Of a stretch of 64,000 nt of DNA, positions 14,496 to 23,506 are shown piece by piece (the first letter of the stretch is position 1; every line of letters begins with the position of its first letter). The stretch comes from a virus. A program made the position numbers and the translations under genes. The stretch lies in the IMG/VR virus record IMGVR_UViG_3300017748_000001, positions 1-64,000 of that record. One strand, 5' to 3'. The notes below the pieces were generated by a model. That model was not told where the DNA came from. It made no database searches and saw only the letters and a list, made by a program, of their open reading frames with translations.

Positions 14496-17387
14496 TTAAG
14501 AAATTATTCCTTTTATGATTCTCAGATTGTTTGTATTCAAATCTCCACCAATCGCATAGTTCTCTACCATAGTTACTCTATCGATATTCAGAAGGGCAGT
14601 TTCATGTTTAATTTCGCCCGTAGATATCTGAATTATATATGAGTCCCAATTATGAGAAACTACTGCGTAGTCTCCGTATGCTTCGATTTCCTGACCGAAA
14701 TTATATCCAGCAGTGCTCTGTCGATCATAATAGGCTATACCTGACCCACCAGCAGTGTTTTCATCTATTGTGAATTCTAATGTTCCTGTAGGCATATCGA
14801 AAATGTGGACTTTACCGTGACCGTCATTCGGATCACCAATAATAGCCTTGTCTCCAGAAACTGCAATTCCATTTTCTCTACCAGAAATACCGCCAAATCT
14901 ACCATTAACTACTGGATTTGGATCGTCAAGTCTAGAGACTTCTTGTCCAGTTAAATAATCTATTATGTGTACTGCCCCCGCTTGATATGCTCCGGAATGA
15001 CTATACATATCTTGAACTGCAAGATAATTTTCTCCCATATCGTGGTTATAAGCTGCGATACCAGCATTTGGATTTGAATTAACTATATTCCAAGGATGAT
15101 TAGTATCGGTATATTGCCAAACTATCTCCCTTGTATCCCATTTGACCATTGCATACTGATTATACGCTGTTCTGGGTAAGAAGATATAATTTCCATGCAT
15201 ACTAATACTCTGGACTTGATTACTTCCCCAGCCTGGGATACTTAGAAGAGATGACCCACCATCAGCATAACTTCCGTCAAGCGCGGAACGAACTCTAACG
15301 CTCCCTCCTTCGATAGCGGCAAAATAATCTCCGGAAGAAGCCATTGCTCCATTATCATCTGGGACACTACCTGCTGATGATACATTCCATATCAGAGAGT
15401 TATCTGCCAAATCATATGCGTAGAACGAATTGTGATCAAACCCAGCGATTACTATATTTCTACCATCCGATAATTGAGTAGAAGTTAGAGTGTGTCCGAT
15501 GTCAGTCCCACCTATTGTGGCTATTGTTGAGTCTGCCGCAGACCAATCTATACTAGAGGCACCAGAACCTCCACCAGATTGAGTAACTGGAGCCTCAAAG
15601 ATATAGGCCCGATGATCCAGAGCGCCCGGGCCCTGAGCAACTAATATTTTTCCGGTTGTCTTGTCTGCTGATATAGAACGACCAAAGTATTTATTGTGGT
15701 TATGATTTGCAGAAGATGAAAGGTCATCTGGATTGTCTAGTGTTGCCAACAAAGATCCGTCTGTTATGCTATAGAAATAAACCCTACCTCTTCGATGAGG
15801 AAAACTTGAGAATTCTCCCCCAGTGTCTGCGGTAGGGGCAGAAATCATAATTGTATCACTAGAAAGAATTTTCGCCTGTGTTCCAAAGTATTCATTTTGG
15901 GAAGCATTTGGAGTTACTATTGTTCTAATTAGATCACCAGAACTATTATATATGTGTACAGCACCGGCGTTTGCCTCGCCCGAGACTATTGCCTCTCTTT
16001 CGCAAAATGCAGCAATGAAATCCCCACTATTTTCGAATACATCAACACTGTGTCCGAATGGGGCTGTATATCCGCTAGGTTGTACAAATTTGCTATCTCC
16101 TACGCCAGAAGGTATCATGTCCCCAGTAGTTGCGTCAAACACCGAACCTCGGTTTTCTAAACCCACGCCTTGATACATTCCCGGCGATGCAGTGACAAGA
16201 ATATTTCCTGATATAGCAACCGACTCGCCAAACTTGTAACTGGGGTTCTGAGTATAACTTTGTAATGAGAGAGTATATTCGTCTGCACTGGGAAGATTGT
16301 TCTTGTCTGAAATGTCATAGACGTATACTCTTCCTCGGTTACTGAGGTTTCGCGGAGCTCCAACAACAAGTTTAGAACAATCTTCATTCAATGCAACACT
16401 CTGACCAAATCTACAGTCGTTAGCTAGTTCTGATGGTCTTGTTATTGTTGCTACAACATTACCTGTACTTGCTTGAATAATTCTTACTCTATCCTGATTC
16501 ATATGATAACCAGAACTAATTGCAATATAATCTCCGGACATCGCTGTTGGGCCATGACCTTCGTAGTCAACTCCTTGTTGACCATTTGATACTGTTCCGG
16601 TAACACTGTGTTGTAGAGTTGCTGTCTCGGTATCGTAAATGTATAGTGTGCCCCTATAACTGCCAGCATTTTCCGAATCCGCAATACAGAAATAATCTCC
16701 GGATATTGCTGCAGAGTTGCCCCACCTAGAATCTCCTAGAGATTGTACTCTATGTACAAATGTCGTATTGACTGACTGCCAGTCTACCTGAGAGGTAGAA
16801 CCTCCACCTGCTGCAACTACCGCTGCAACTTTCCATTCTGATCCATCCCAGTATTTCAATTCTGATGTTTGTTGATCAAAAACAACCTGGCCTCCAAATG
16901 CTCCAGAAGCAGGAATATTTTCTGTTAACCCGATTTCTTGAATTCTGAAAACCTGTGAGTTATTCTCAAATAAACCATTGACATGATTGTAGACCAAAGT
17001 CTCATCATTCATGATAGAAGATATATTGACCTCACTGAGAGTAGAAACTGAAAGTCCACCCCAAGATTCTGCAGTTCCATTTGTTGCAAGGAAGTTACCG
17101 GAGTTTTGTGCTTGGTTTGGAAGTGTTCCACCAGCGACAAATGTTTCTGGTTCTAGGACATTACCGATTGCTTTACCAATACTCTTGAGTTCTGTTGCAG
17201 TCGCGGATGGAGCTAGATCTTCTGCTCTTGCGTTGATTGCAATTTCTAAATCTGTGTTCTCTGACTGTTCCAAACTAGGAGCAAGTCTTGAGATGTTCAT
17301 TAACTCTCTTGCAGTCGCAGTGACAGCAACTGTAGACGCCCTATTAGTGAGGGCGGTTATTGAAGGATCTAAATTTGTATCTGACAT
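14496..17387 (-). CDS. Double seven-bladed FG-GAP propeller virion protein, type B
   Basis: 963 aa. The N-terminal module (MSDTNLDPSITALTNRASTV) holds two copies of an A-T-A-x-E-L helical motif; a linker with L-K-Y-W-D-G-S-E-W-K follows. The first seven-bladed propeller runs from about residue 210 to 610, with blades such as K-L-V-V-G-A-P-R and T-I-M-I-S-A-P-T. A Gly/Ser hinge (SGGGSGASS) leads to a second propeller of seven shorter blades ending at the C-terminus. Paralogue of the gene at 37589-41635: N-terminal modules alike, heads unrelated in detail. It lies between the type C and type A genes with 17-18 bp gaps, so one operon. Predicted role: surface adhesin of the particle. Confidence 0.75.
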   Translation of the reverse strand: MSDTNLDPSITALTNRASTVAVTATARELMNISRLAPSLEQSENTDLEIAINARAEDLAPSATATELKSIGKAIGNVLEPETFVAGGTLPNQAQNSGNFLATNGTAESWGGLSVSTLSEVNISSIMNDETLVYNHVNGLFENNSQVFRIQEIGLTENIPASGAFGGQVVFDQQTSELKYWDGSEWKVAAVVAAGGGSTSQVDWQSVNTTFVHRVQSLGDSRWGNSAAISGDYFCIADSENAGSYRGTLYIYDTETATLQHSVTGTVSNGQQGVDYEGHGPTAMSGDYIAISSGYHMNQDRVRIIQASTGNVVATITRPSELANDCRFGQSVALNEDCSKLVVGAPRNLSNRGRVYVYDISDKNNLPSADEYTLSLQSYTQNPSYKFGESVAISGNILVTASPGMYQGVGLENRGSVFDATTGDMIPSGVGDSKFVQPSGYTAPFGHSVDVFENSGDFIAAFCEREAIVSGEANAGAVHIYNSSGDLIRTIVTPNASQNEYFGTQAKILSSDTIMISAPTADTGGEFSSFPHRRGRVYFYSITDGSLLATLDNPDDLSSSANHNHNKYFGRSISADKTTGKILVAQGPGALDHRAYIFEAPVTQSGGGSGASSIDWSAADSTIATIGGTDIGHTLTSTQLSDGRNIVIAGFDHNSFYAYDLADNSLIWNVSSAGSVPDDNGAMASSGDYFAAIEGGSVRVRSALDGSYADGGSSLLSIPGWGSNQVQSISMHGNYIFLPRTAYNQYAMVKWDTREIVWQYTDTNHPWNIVNSNPNAGIAAYNHDMGENYLAVQDMYSHSGAYQAGAVHIIDYLTGQEVSRLDDPNPVVNGRFGGISGRENGIAVSGDKAIIGDPNDGHGKVHIFDMPTGTLEFTIDENTAGGSGIAYYDRQSTAGYNFGQEIEAYGDYAVVSHNWDSYIIQISTGEIKHETALLNIDRVTMVENYAIGGDLNTNNLRIIKGIIS

Positions 17388-17405
17388 TTGTTTTTCCTAT
17401 TTAAA

Positions 17406-19508
17406 TTATGTTGTTGCCTTGAACAGATATGCAGTTCCTGAGTAATCGTAAGAACCTTGTTGATATCCAGGCGAACCCGCAATTAAAGTCGTTCCATCAA
17501 CTGCAAAGTTATGTCTGGTGTATCCGACCAGCTGCGAGTTTGCAAAGTAATCTTGTTCTGGAGAAGTAGGACTATCTAACGACATAGTAGACATATAACT
17601 AGAAGAAAGATTTGAATTCGCACTTCCGCCAGCTGGAATGTTGTTTAAATTAAATACCGATATTTGACTATACGACCCTTCTTGTCTACCCCCCACTACA
17701 AATAACGCTTCATCGGTCATTTCAACACCATTTCCGAACTGATAAGACGATCCTCCCCAAGCGATAGGAAGATTAAAATCATTAGGAGTTAACCTTCCGC
17801 GAATAACTGGTGCTGCAGCATTATCGTCCGTAGAGTCAAACTCGTACAAATATACCACACCTCTAGCCGACTCGCCTCCTGTTTCGCTAATTGCAATCCA
17901 GTTATCGTTTATTAGAGTATTAAATCCAAAATTCCCATACCCGGCAGGAGATGTAGGATTTATTTCGTATTCTGTATTATTCACTGTGTTTTTTACCCAG
18001 GCCCGCCCAGCTTCATTTTGACCACCATAATCCGCGCCGTCTTCCCCAAAAACTACCCAGTTATTTTTTATATCCAATCCTCTTCCTAGACTACCCAAGC
18101 CAGAACCGCCTTTACTGACAAAGGTTCCAGTTAACGTCGGCGAAGATAGATTAGTGATATCTATGGTATGAATTCCTCTACTATAGCTGGTTGCTAAATA
18201 AAGAGTGTTACCATCATCAGAAAATACCATTTTCTTATTATTAGCGTATGTATCTCCAGTGTATATAAATGTACTTATTAAATTTCCAGAAGTAATATCA
18301 AAGAAATCTATATGAGATCTCCTAGTATTCGCGGAGACTCTTCTATCAGAGAGTGTGGCTACGACATTTCTTCCTTCATGTATCTGACATCTAAAAAACC
18401 CATTATTGATCCATAGATCGTCCGACGAAGCTCCAATTCCAGACGGAGATGTGAAATAAGCAGCTGCCCCCCAATCTAATGTGTGTAATAAGCTTCCCGT
18501 CATATCGTATAGATAGTGTCTGCCTCCCCGATATCCAAACTGAAAACGATCTCCACTACCAACCACAAAATAATTTTCTGATATTGCAACGGATGATCCA
18601 AATTTGTGACCATCGCTGGCGCTTGTCCAAGTCTGCCAGCCAGGATTTGGATTTATTATTTGTGTCGTATTCCAAGAAGAAAACGCAGCCCAATCTGTAG
18701 AGAATGCGAGTGTAAAACTTGATGGCGTCGTTGTTGCGACATTCACTGAGTCATTTGCGGAAAATGTTAATTCGAATGTCGCAGGAAGAACTCCGTGAGG
18801 TGTTATAGTAAAGACATTATCATTCTGTGTAACCGTAGTTCCGTTGAGTGCTCCAGAAGTAACTGCGTGTGAGAATGATACTGGATCGTTTTCTGGGTCT
18901 GTTGCAGTCAAGGTAATGACTGTCGGAGTCATGTCGGTAGCAAGAGTATATGCTGCATCGTTCCCCGATACTGTTGGAGCAGTATTGATTAATGCAACTG
19001 CATACCAACCATCTGCAGTTTTAATGTATAACTTATTATTTGATTGAACAACTGCTTGATCTCCGGCAGAAGCACCAGCGGGTAAATCACCGACTGTTGC
19101 AACAACTTGTAGTGCGGCCGCAGTAGGAGCGGTATAAGAAACTACACCGCCATTGTATGATAAATCTCCAGAAACACTTATTTGTGGTTGAACACTTTCA
19201 GCGTTTAGAAACTTATTTCCACCTTCTGTGAGGTTATCAGTATTTGCAACTGATCCCATATCCGCAGCACCAGTTCTTAATTCTTTAAGACCTTCGGACA
19301 TTTCTACTAGATCATCTACTGATGCACTAGGAATTGCTGCAGCCATTTCGGTATCGATGTCAGTTTCAACTTCTGAATCATCTGTAAGACCGACAAACCT
19401 TGCGGATTTTGCAAGTCTCCCCAAATCTCTTGGGTTAGAACCAGAAACTTGACTTCTTATACGAGTCTTCATGTTCGTTTTTGAGTTGACTAAGTTGGAA
19501 TTAGGCAT
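17406..19508 (-). CDS. Seven-bladed FG-GAP propeller virion protein, type C
   Basis: 700 aa from the ATG at 19508 (MPNSNLVNSK); GGAGAGAG lies upstream, so the longer TTG-started frame to 19574 is rejected. N-terminal helical module, a linker with Q-S-N-N-K-L-Y-I-K-T-A-D-G-W-Y, a cadherin-like domain with D-P-E-N-D-P-V-S-F-S near residue 220, then seven propeller blades ending T-L-I-A-G-S-P-G and Y-L-F-K-A-T-T. The first 290 residues are close to those of the gene at 33382-35634, while the propellers diverge. A late promoter 36 bp upstream makes it the head of the C-B-A operon. Confidence 0.75.
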   Translation of the reverse strand: MPNSNLVNSKTNMKTRIRSQVSGSNPRDLGRLAKSARFVGLTDDSEVETDIDTEMAAAIPSASVDDLVEMSEGLKELRTGAADMGSVANTDNLTEGGNKFLNAESVQPQISVSGDLSYNGGVVSYTAPTAAALQVVATVGDLPAGASAGDQAVVQSNNKLYIKTADGWYAVALINTAPTVSGNDAAYTLATDMTPTVITLTATDPENDPVSFSHAVTSGALNGTTVTQNDNVFTITPHGVLPATFELTFSANDSVNVATTTPSSFTLAFSTDWAAFSSWNTTQIINPNPGWQTWTSASDGHKFGSSVAISENYFVVGSGDRFQFGYRGGRHYLYDMTGSLLHTLDWGAAAYFTSPSGIGASSDDLWINNGFFRCQIHEGRNVVATLSDRRVSANTRRSHIDFFDITSGNLISTFIYTGDTYANNKKMVFSDDGNTLYLATSYSRGIHTIDITNLSSPTLTGTFVSKGGSGLGSLGRGLDIKNNWVVFGEDGADYGGQNEAGRAWVKNTVNNTEYEINPTSPAGYGNFGFNTLINDNWIAISETGGESARGVVYLYEFDSTDDNAAAPVIRGRLTPNDFNLPIAWGGSSYQFGNGVEMTDEALFVVGGRQEGSYSQISVFNLNNIPAGGSANSNLSSSYMSTMSLDSPTSPEQDYFANSQLVGYTRHNFAVDGTTLIAGSPGYQQGSYDYSGTAYLFKATT

Positions 19509-19543
19509 GGATTTTCTCTCTCCAGTATAAAATGATTTTCTTA

Positions 19544-19551
19544 TATTTATA
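19544..19551 (-). promoter_or_regulatory. T4-type late promoter for the C-B-A propeller operon
   Basis: Exact TATAAATA on the minus strand, 36 bp before the ATG at 19508 and downstream of the terminator at 19573-19599. Confidence 0.85.
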
Positions 19552-19572
19552 AAAAAAGTATTTGAGTTTTCC

Positions 19573-19599
19573 AAAAAGGAAGGGGGCGATGCCCCCTTC
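19573..19599 (-). terminator. Rho-independent terminator
   Basis: Minus strand GAAGGGGGC, loop ATC, GCCCCCTTC, then a short run of T: a 9-bp stem. It sits between two late promoters, so it ends the short transcript that starts near 19663, as well as any read-through from gp23. Confidence 0.88.
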
Positions 19600-19663
19600 T
19601 ATCACATTTTTATGAAGAATTGCTCTTCAATAATTTAAATAAGAATGGAAGTCGTTTAACGAC
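19573..19663 (-). ncRNA. Putative small late RNA between gp23 and the propeller operon
   Basis: A late promoter (19669-19676) is followed by no open frame of note but by three hairpins: one of 5 bp at the predicted 5' end (19663-19651), one of 6 bp (19629-19613, TGAAGA/TCTTCA), and the terminator stem (19599-19579). The next gene has its own late promoter after this terminator, so the unit makes an RNA of about 90 nt. Function unknown; it could equally be a by-product of transcriptional insulation. Confidence 0.45.
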
Positions 19664-19668
19664 CAAAC

Positions 19669-19676
19669 TATTTATA
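19669..19676 (-). promoter_or_regulatory. T4-type late promoter for the putative small RNA
   Basis: Exact TATAAATA on the minus strand, located between two terminators and about 160 bp upstream of the nearest start codon. Confidence 0.75.
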
Positions 19677-19685
19677 ATCACCCAC

Positions 19686-19714
19686 AAAAAAAGGGACTCG
19701 AAAGTCCCTTTTTT
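19686..19714 (-). terminator. Terminator after gp23
   Basis: Stem AAGGGACT/AGTCCCTT with a 4-nt loop, flanked by A and T runs on both sides, so it can work in either direction. It lies 24 bp after the gp23 stop. Confidence 0.9.
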
Positions 19715-19737
19715 CTTTTTAGATTTTAAGTAATCGA

Positions 19738-21099
19738 TTAACCGATTGCTGTCAATCCTGATACCGCAACCTTCCTGTAGTATTGGTTTGAACCAGAACT
19801 CATTGAGGCAAATGGGTTTGCAACAATTCCGTATCGGGTCTTGAATCCAATCTTAGGTTGGAAAGTATTTTCGCCGACTGCGCGAACCATTTGTAATGGG
19901 ACGTATGGGCAGTAGAAAATACCAGCATCATAAGGTGAAGATCCCTTATAACCTACAACCAACAACTCATATCCAGAAGTTGATGTGAAGTAAGGATCAA
20001 TATAAACTCTCATTCTTCCGTTAAGAACACCGGCAAAAGTTTGACCTGTGTCATCAACTGAAAGATTAGTTTGTAGTGCGGGGTTGTAATCTAGTACACC
20101 TGACATGGCGAGAGCAGAGGCAACGTCCGAAGAACAGATAACCAAGTTACCTTTTCCTCTACGAGTTTCTTTAGCAATTGCGTTTGCTTCTCTTTCGATC
20201 TGGTAAAGAAGACCTTTATACTTCTCTACTGACCAACGACCATCTGCGTCAGCATCTAGATCAAAAACACCCTTCGTAGTTACACCAGCTTGTGCGCCAG
20301 GCTTTGCAACTGCGTATACTGTTCTCAGAACTTCTCTGTTGATTTCAGCAGTGATTTCTGAAGAAAGAATGTTTGATAATTCGCTTTCAGCGTCTAGACC
20401 GTGAACTGCCTTCAGATCTTGTGCCAATTCCATAGTGTATTCTGCTTTCAGTGCTCTTGATTGCGCTGTGACAGATACTCTATCGATAGAGAATGACATT
20501 TGATTGAAGTGGCCGCCCGTACCCATTCCAGATACAGAACCGTCTCCTAATGCTTCTGCCTTAGCAGTAGCAGCAGATCCGCCCGTTGTGTAGTCACCAG
20601 CAGAATAGTCTAGTTCGGCTGAAGCGCCAGAACCAGAAACTGCAGCACCACTGAATGGGTCAGTTCCTGCATGGGCAGGACTTGAGGCACCAGAGAAAGC
20701 AGTATCTGCTTCGCCGTAAAGTGCTTCACCGGCTTGATCGCCGTATTGTGATTTCATTGCAAAAATGAGACCTGTTGGGCCGCTCATAGGTTGAACACCT
20801 AGAACATCATAGGCCATCAGGTTAGGCATAGAACGTCTGATCAATGAAATCAGTACAGGATCCATACCCTTAATGTTACCTTCGCCACCGACAACTGGAG
20901 ACATACCGCCACCAACTGCATTTATCGGCCCTTCAGTCAACATTGAGGCTTCTTCTCTTGCAATACTTTCTTGGTTTTCAAGAAGCATAGCGGTTACCGC
21001 TCTCTTATAAGAATCTTCGATCTTGGGTAGATCGGGATGCTCGATTACTGGCTTCCACTTCTCTTGAAGTTGCTCTGACAAATGCATTTCTGTATACAT
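19738..21099 (-). CDS. 23: Major capsid protein gp23
   Basis: 453 aa, start ATG 21099 with AAGGAG 7 nt upstream. The N-terminus (HLSEQLQEKWKPVIEH, IREEAS-type propeptide) and the core R-R-S-M-P-N-L-M-A-Y-D-V-L-G-V-Q-P-M-S-G-P-T-G are characteristic of T4-like major capsid proteins. A likely gp21 cleavage site is L54-T-E56 before G57, matching the L-x-E rule known in T4 and giving a mature protein of about 397 aa. It has its own late promoter and strong terminator, fitting the most abundant virion protein. Confidence 0.98.
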   Translation of the reverse strand: MYTEMHLSEQLQEKWKPVIEHPDLPKIEDSYKRAVTAMLLENQESIAREEASMLTEGPINAVGGGMSPVVGGEGNIKGMDPVLISLIRRSMPNLMAYDVLGVQPMSGPTGLIFAMKSQYGDQAGEALYGEADTAFSGASSPAHAGTDPFSGAAVSGSGASAELDYSAGDYTTGGSAATAKAEALGDGSVSGMGTGGHFNQMSFSIDRVSVTAQSRALKAEYTMELAQDLKAVHGLDAESELSNILSSEITAEINREVLRTVYAVAKPGAQAGVTTKGVFDLDADADGRWSVEKYKGLLYQIEREANAIAKETRRGKGNLVICSSDVASALAMSGVLDYNPALQTNLSVDDTGQTFAGVLNGRMRVYIDPYFTSTSGYELLVVGYKGSSPYDAGIFYCPYVPLQMVRAVGENTFQPKIGFKTRYGIVANPFASMSSGSNQYYRKVAVSGLTAIG

Positions 21100-21161
21100 C
21101 GTAGTCTCCTTTGGATTAATTCAATTAAGTTTTTGTCAAGTTTTTCTTAATTTACAGTTAT

Positions 21162-21169
21162 TATTTATA
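21162..21169 (-). promoter_or_regulatory. T4-type late promoter for gp23
   Basis: Exact TATAAATA on the minus strand, 63 bp before the gp23 ATG. Confidence 0.88.
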
Positions 21170-21181
21170 ATATTTTGATTT

Positions 21182-22246
21182 TTACTGTTTTCTACTGAAC
21201 CTTGAGATTGCTCTTGCGTAGTTTTCCATTACTGGGTTCATAGTTTCTTTGGCAGCTTGTTCTTCCAGAACCGCCGGAGAATCTTCAACCGCAGTGACTT
21301 CTTCTTCGCCATCTACAATTTCACTAGAAACAGTCTCTTCACTTGGAAAATAATTTTCCTTAATGACTTTAACCTTTTCAGCAAAATCTTCAGTAGAAGT
21401 AAATTCTATACCTTCAGACAAAGAACGAATCTTATCAGCCTGTTGGATAGTCATACCTTCCACGACATCCCTAATGATTCCATCTTTCTGAACTAATTCA
21501 ACTTCTTTTGAAAGTTTAACATTCTTTTCGATTTCTTCATTGAGTTGTTCTTTAACTTGTTCTGCTTCTGCAACTGCTTCTGCATACAAGTCTGACTTCT
21601 CTTCTGGAACTTCGATATAGTTTTCTTCGAAAACTGTCTTCATGCCAGAAATGAAGTTTTCCATGATTTCGAGCTTAAGGGTGCTTTCAACAACAACCTT
21701 ATTCTCTTCCAACCACTCTTTTGCGACATAAGACAAATACTCATCTACCTTTTCCGCAAGTTGTGATCTAACTTCAAGAACTGACTTCTCAAAATCTTCT
21801 TCGTATTGCTGATCTATCTTTTCAACTTCTGCGTTTACTTGTTCTAGAACAGCTGCTTCGAAAATCGTGCGAGCCTTTTCTTGGAAATCTTCGGACAATT
21901 CATGTCCAGACAACATTGCATCAATGTGTTCTGATACATCAATATCTTCTTTCTTGACCTTCTTCTTCATCATAAAAGAATTCTTAGGTTCTTCTTCGTC
22001 TTCTTCATCGTCGGCCTCTTTCATTTTTTTCTTACCGTAGCCGCCTTCTGCCAAAGACTCTTCTTCTTCACTTTCTTCAGAAGTTTCTTCTTCGTCTAAC
22101 TCGGCAAGAATTTCTTCTACCGCTCCGTCAGCTTGTTCCTCAGAAACTTCTTGAACTAGTTCGTCTTGAGACTCTTCAGAAATTTCTTCAGACTCTACTG
22201 AATTCTCTAGTTCTTCAACTTCATTGACTTCTAGTTCATTAGCCAT
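21182..22246 (-). CDS. 22: Prohead core scaffold gp22
   Basis: 354 aa; T4 gp22 is 269 aa. The first 120 residues are extremely acidic (runs of E, S and D), followed by long amphipathic helices (VEKIDQQYEEDFEKSVLEV and so on) with predicted coiled coil. Scaffold proteins of this type assemble the prohead core and are then digested by gp21. Position between gp21 and gp23 matches T4. AGGAG precedes the ATG; a late promoter lies 36 bp upstream. Confidence 0.9.
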   Translation of the reverse strand: MANELEVNEVEELENSVESEEISEESQDELVQEVSEEQADGAVEEILAELDEEETSEESEEEESLAEGGYGKKKMKEADDEEDEEEPKNSFMMKKKVKKEDIDVSEHIDAMLSGHELSEDFQEKARTIFEAAVLEQVNAEVEKIDQQYEEDFEKSVLEVRSQLAEKVDEYLSYVAKEWLEENKVVVESTLKLEIMENFISGMKTVFEENYIEVPEEKSDLYAEAVAEAEQVKEQLNEEIEKNVKLSKEVELVQKDGIIRDVVEGMTIQQADKIRSLSEGIEFTSTEDFAEKVKVIKENYFPSEETVSSEIVDGEEEVTAVEDSPAVLEEQAAKETMNPVMENYARAISRFSRKQ

Positions 22247-22281
22247 CGTATTATTCTCCTAATTGAGTTGATTTTACCAAA

Positions 22282-22289
22282 TATTTATA
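22282..22289 (-). promoter_or_regulatory. T4-type late promoter for gp22
   Basis: Exact TATAAATA on the minus strand, 36 bp before the gp22 ATG and just after the gp21 stop. Confidence 0.85.
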
Positions 22290-22294
22290 ATAAT

Positions 22295-22942
22295 TTAGTT
22301 TTTAGACAATTTTTCGAAGAAATCTTCAAAGAGTCCTATCTTAGTAGTTTCCATCTCTTTAGACTTTGCAGACCTAACTGCATTTCGATAACTGTCAATT
22401 TGTGCTTCGCGGATAATACCATTATCCCAAATCCATTCCTTACCTTCCATGATTCCATTTACGAATGCATCAGGAGCAGATGGATCCGCCACGATATCGG
22501 CTGCAGTCGCAAGATAAAAATCACCTTGTACTACATTGTTTCCTTCTTTCGTAGACTTCACACTTCCCATACCTCTAGAAGAAACACCAAGAGACGCACC
22601 TTCTTTGATAAGATTTGATACTATTGCACCATAAGGAGTTTCTTTCATAATCTTTGCCTTACCGACATAGTTATCGCCCTCAAGTTTGAGAGATTTAATC
22701 ATGTGGGAAACTCTTTCAAGGTTAATAGAGGGCCCATCCGGATGACCTAATTCACCGAATGCCCTGTTTTTATTAATGTAATTTTCTGTATATCTCTTGA
22801 CTTCTTTCTCAAGAACTTCTTTTGGATACACTCTGCCGTTTCGATTTTCTATATTTGACTGAAGAAAGACTCCTTCAATATAAAGGTCTTTTCCTTTTTC
22901 TTCTACAATAAGATCTTCGCAAATTTCTGTTATAAGTTTCAT
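22295..22942 (-). CDS. 21: Prohead core scaffold and protease gp21
   Basis: 215 aa. The herpesvirus-assemblin-like serine protease pattern is clear: G-E-L-G-H67-P-D-G carries the catalytic His, and L-G-V-S121-S122-R-G the catalytic Ser region. It processes gp23, gp22, gp67 and gp68 during head maturation. The N-terminus (GVFLQSNIENRNGRVYP) is strongly conserved in T4-like proteases. It follows the gp68-like gene by 2 bp. Confidence 0.96.
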   Translation of the reverse strand: MKLITEICEDLIVEEKGKDLYIEGVFLQSNIENRNGRVYPKEVLEKEVKRYTENYINKNRAFGELGHPDGPSINLERVSHMIKSLKLEGDNYVGKAKIMKETPYGAIVSNLIKEGASLGVSSRGMGSVKSTKEGNNVVQGDFYLATAADIVADPSAPDAFVNGIMEGKEWIWDNGIIREAQIDSYRNAVRSAKSKEMETTKIGLFEDFFEKLSKN

Positions 22943-22944
22943 GT

Positions 22945-23214
22945 CTATGTTCCTGTACGTTTGGCCATTGACCTTGCTCTGCGAGTATTAGAAATAGCAA
23001 CTTTGCCCTTTCTCTTTCGAGCAGACTTTTTATTCCTCAAACTCATTTTGACTTTATCTGAAGCAGAAATTTTAATTTCTCTTTTATTGCCATCAACTTT
23101 GTAACCAGCCCGGTCAGATTTAAACTTAATTTTACGTTTGCCACCACGGATAACAACTTTACGTTTTACCGCTTCGTCTAAATCATCTTCTAGAAATTGT
23201 GAAAAAGTCTTCAT
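22945..23214 (-). CDS. 68: Basic prohead core protein, gp68-like
   Basis: 89 aa from the ATG at 23214 (MKTFSQFLEDD); TAGGA lies upstream, and the TTG at 23220 is not needed. After a short acidic start it is very basic (K-R-K-V-V-I-R-G-G-K-R-K and S-A-R-K-R-K-G-K). It has the T4 gp68 place between gp67 and gp21; the assignment rests on position and composition rather than clear similarity. Confidence 0.65.
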   Translation of the reverse strand: MKTFSQFLEDDLDEAVKRKVVIRGGKRKIKFKSDRAGYKVDGNKREIKISASDKVKMSLRNKKSARKRKGKVAISNTRRARSMAKRTGT

Positions 23215-23225
23215 AGTCAATCCTA

Positions 23226-23495
23226 TTATTCGGTTTCTGCAACCTCGGCTTCACCTTCGGGTTCTTCAACTTCCGCAGAAATTTCTTCGGTATCTTCTAC
23301 CTCGACCTCTGGTTCGCCTTGAAACAAAGTCGCAGCAAATTCTTGTTTATGACCTTCGATTTCATCGGCCATATTTTGACTCAGGATACCTTTTATCGCA
23401 TTCTGAGCATCTGCTAACTCGCCACTAACAATGTCATCGACAATATTGGCGGTTGCTTCCAAGTTACTATTTATATTTTCTTCGTTGTCACTCAT
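23226..23495 (-). CDS. 67: Acidic prohead core protein, gp67-like
   Basis: 89 aa with a very acidic C-terminal tail (EVEVEDTEEISAEVEEPEGE), as in T4 gp67. It sits between gp20 and the basic core protein, the T4 order. ATAGGAG precedes the ATG. In T4 this protein is part of the head core that sets capsid shape and is cleaved by gp21. The assignment is by place and composition. Confidence 0.7.
   Translation of the reverse strand: MSDNEENINSNLEATANIVDDIVSGELADAQNAIKGILSQNMADEIEGHKQEFAATLFQGEPEVEVEDTEEISAEVEEPEGEAEVAETE
23468..23475 (-). promoter_or_regulatory. Possible internal late promoter
   Basis: Exact TATAAATA on the minus strand, but inside the first codons of the gp67-like gene (ATA-AAT-AGT) and about 250 bp from the next start. 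It may serve gp68-gp21 or be chance. Confidence 0.35.
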
Positions 23496-23506
23496 TTTTT
23501 AGACTC

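Noticed and set aside
21111-21139. TTGACA before gp23 as a sigma70 promoter
   Set aside because: No acceptable -10 box at 16-18 bp; the late box at 21162-21169 explains expression.
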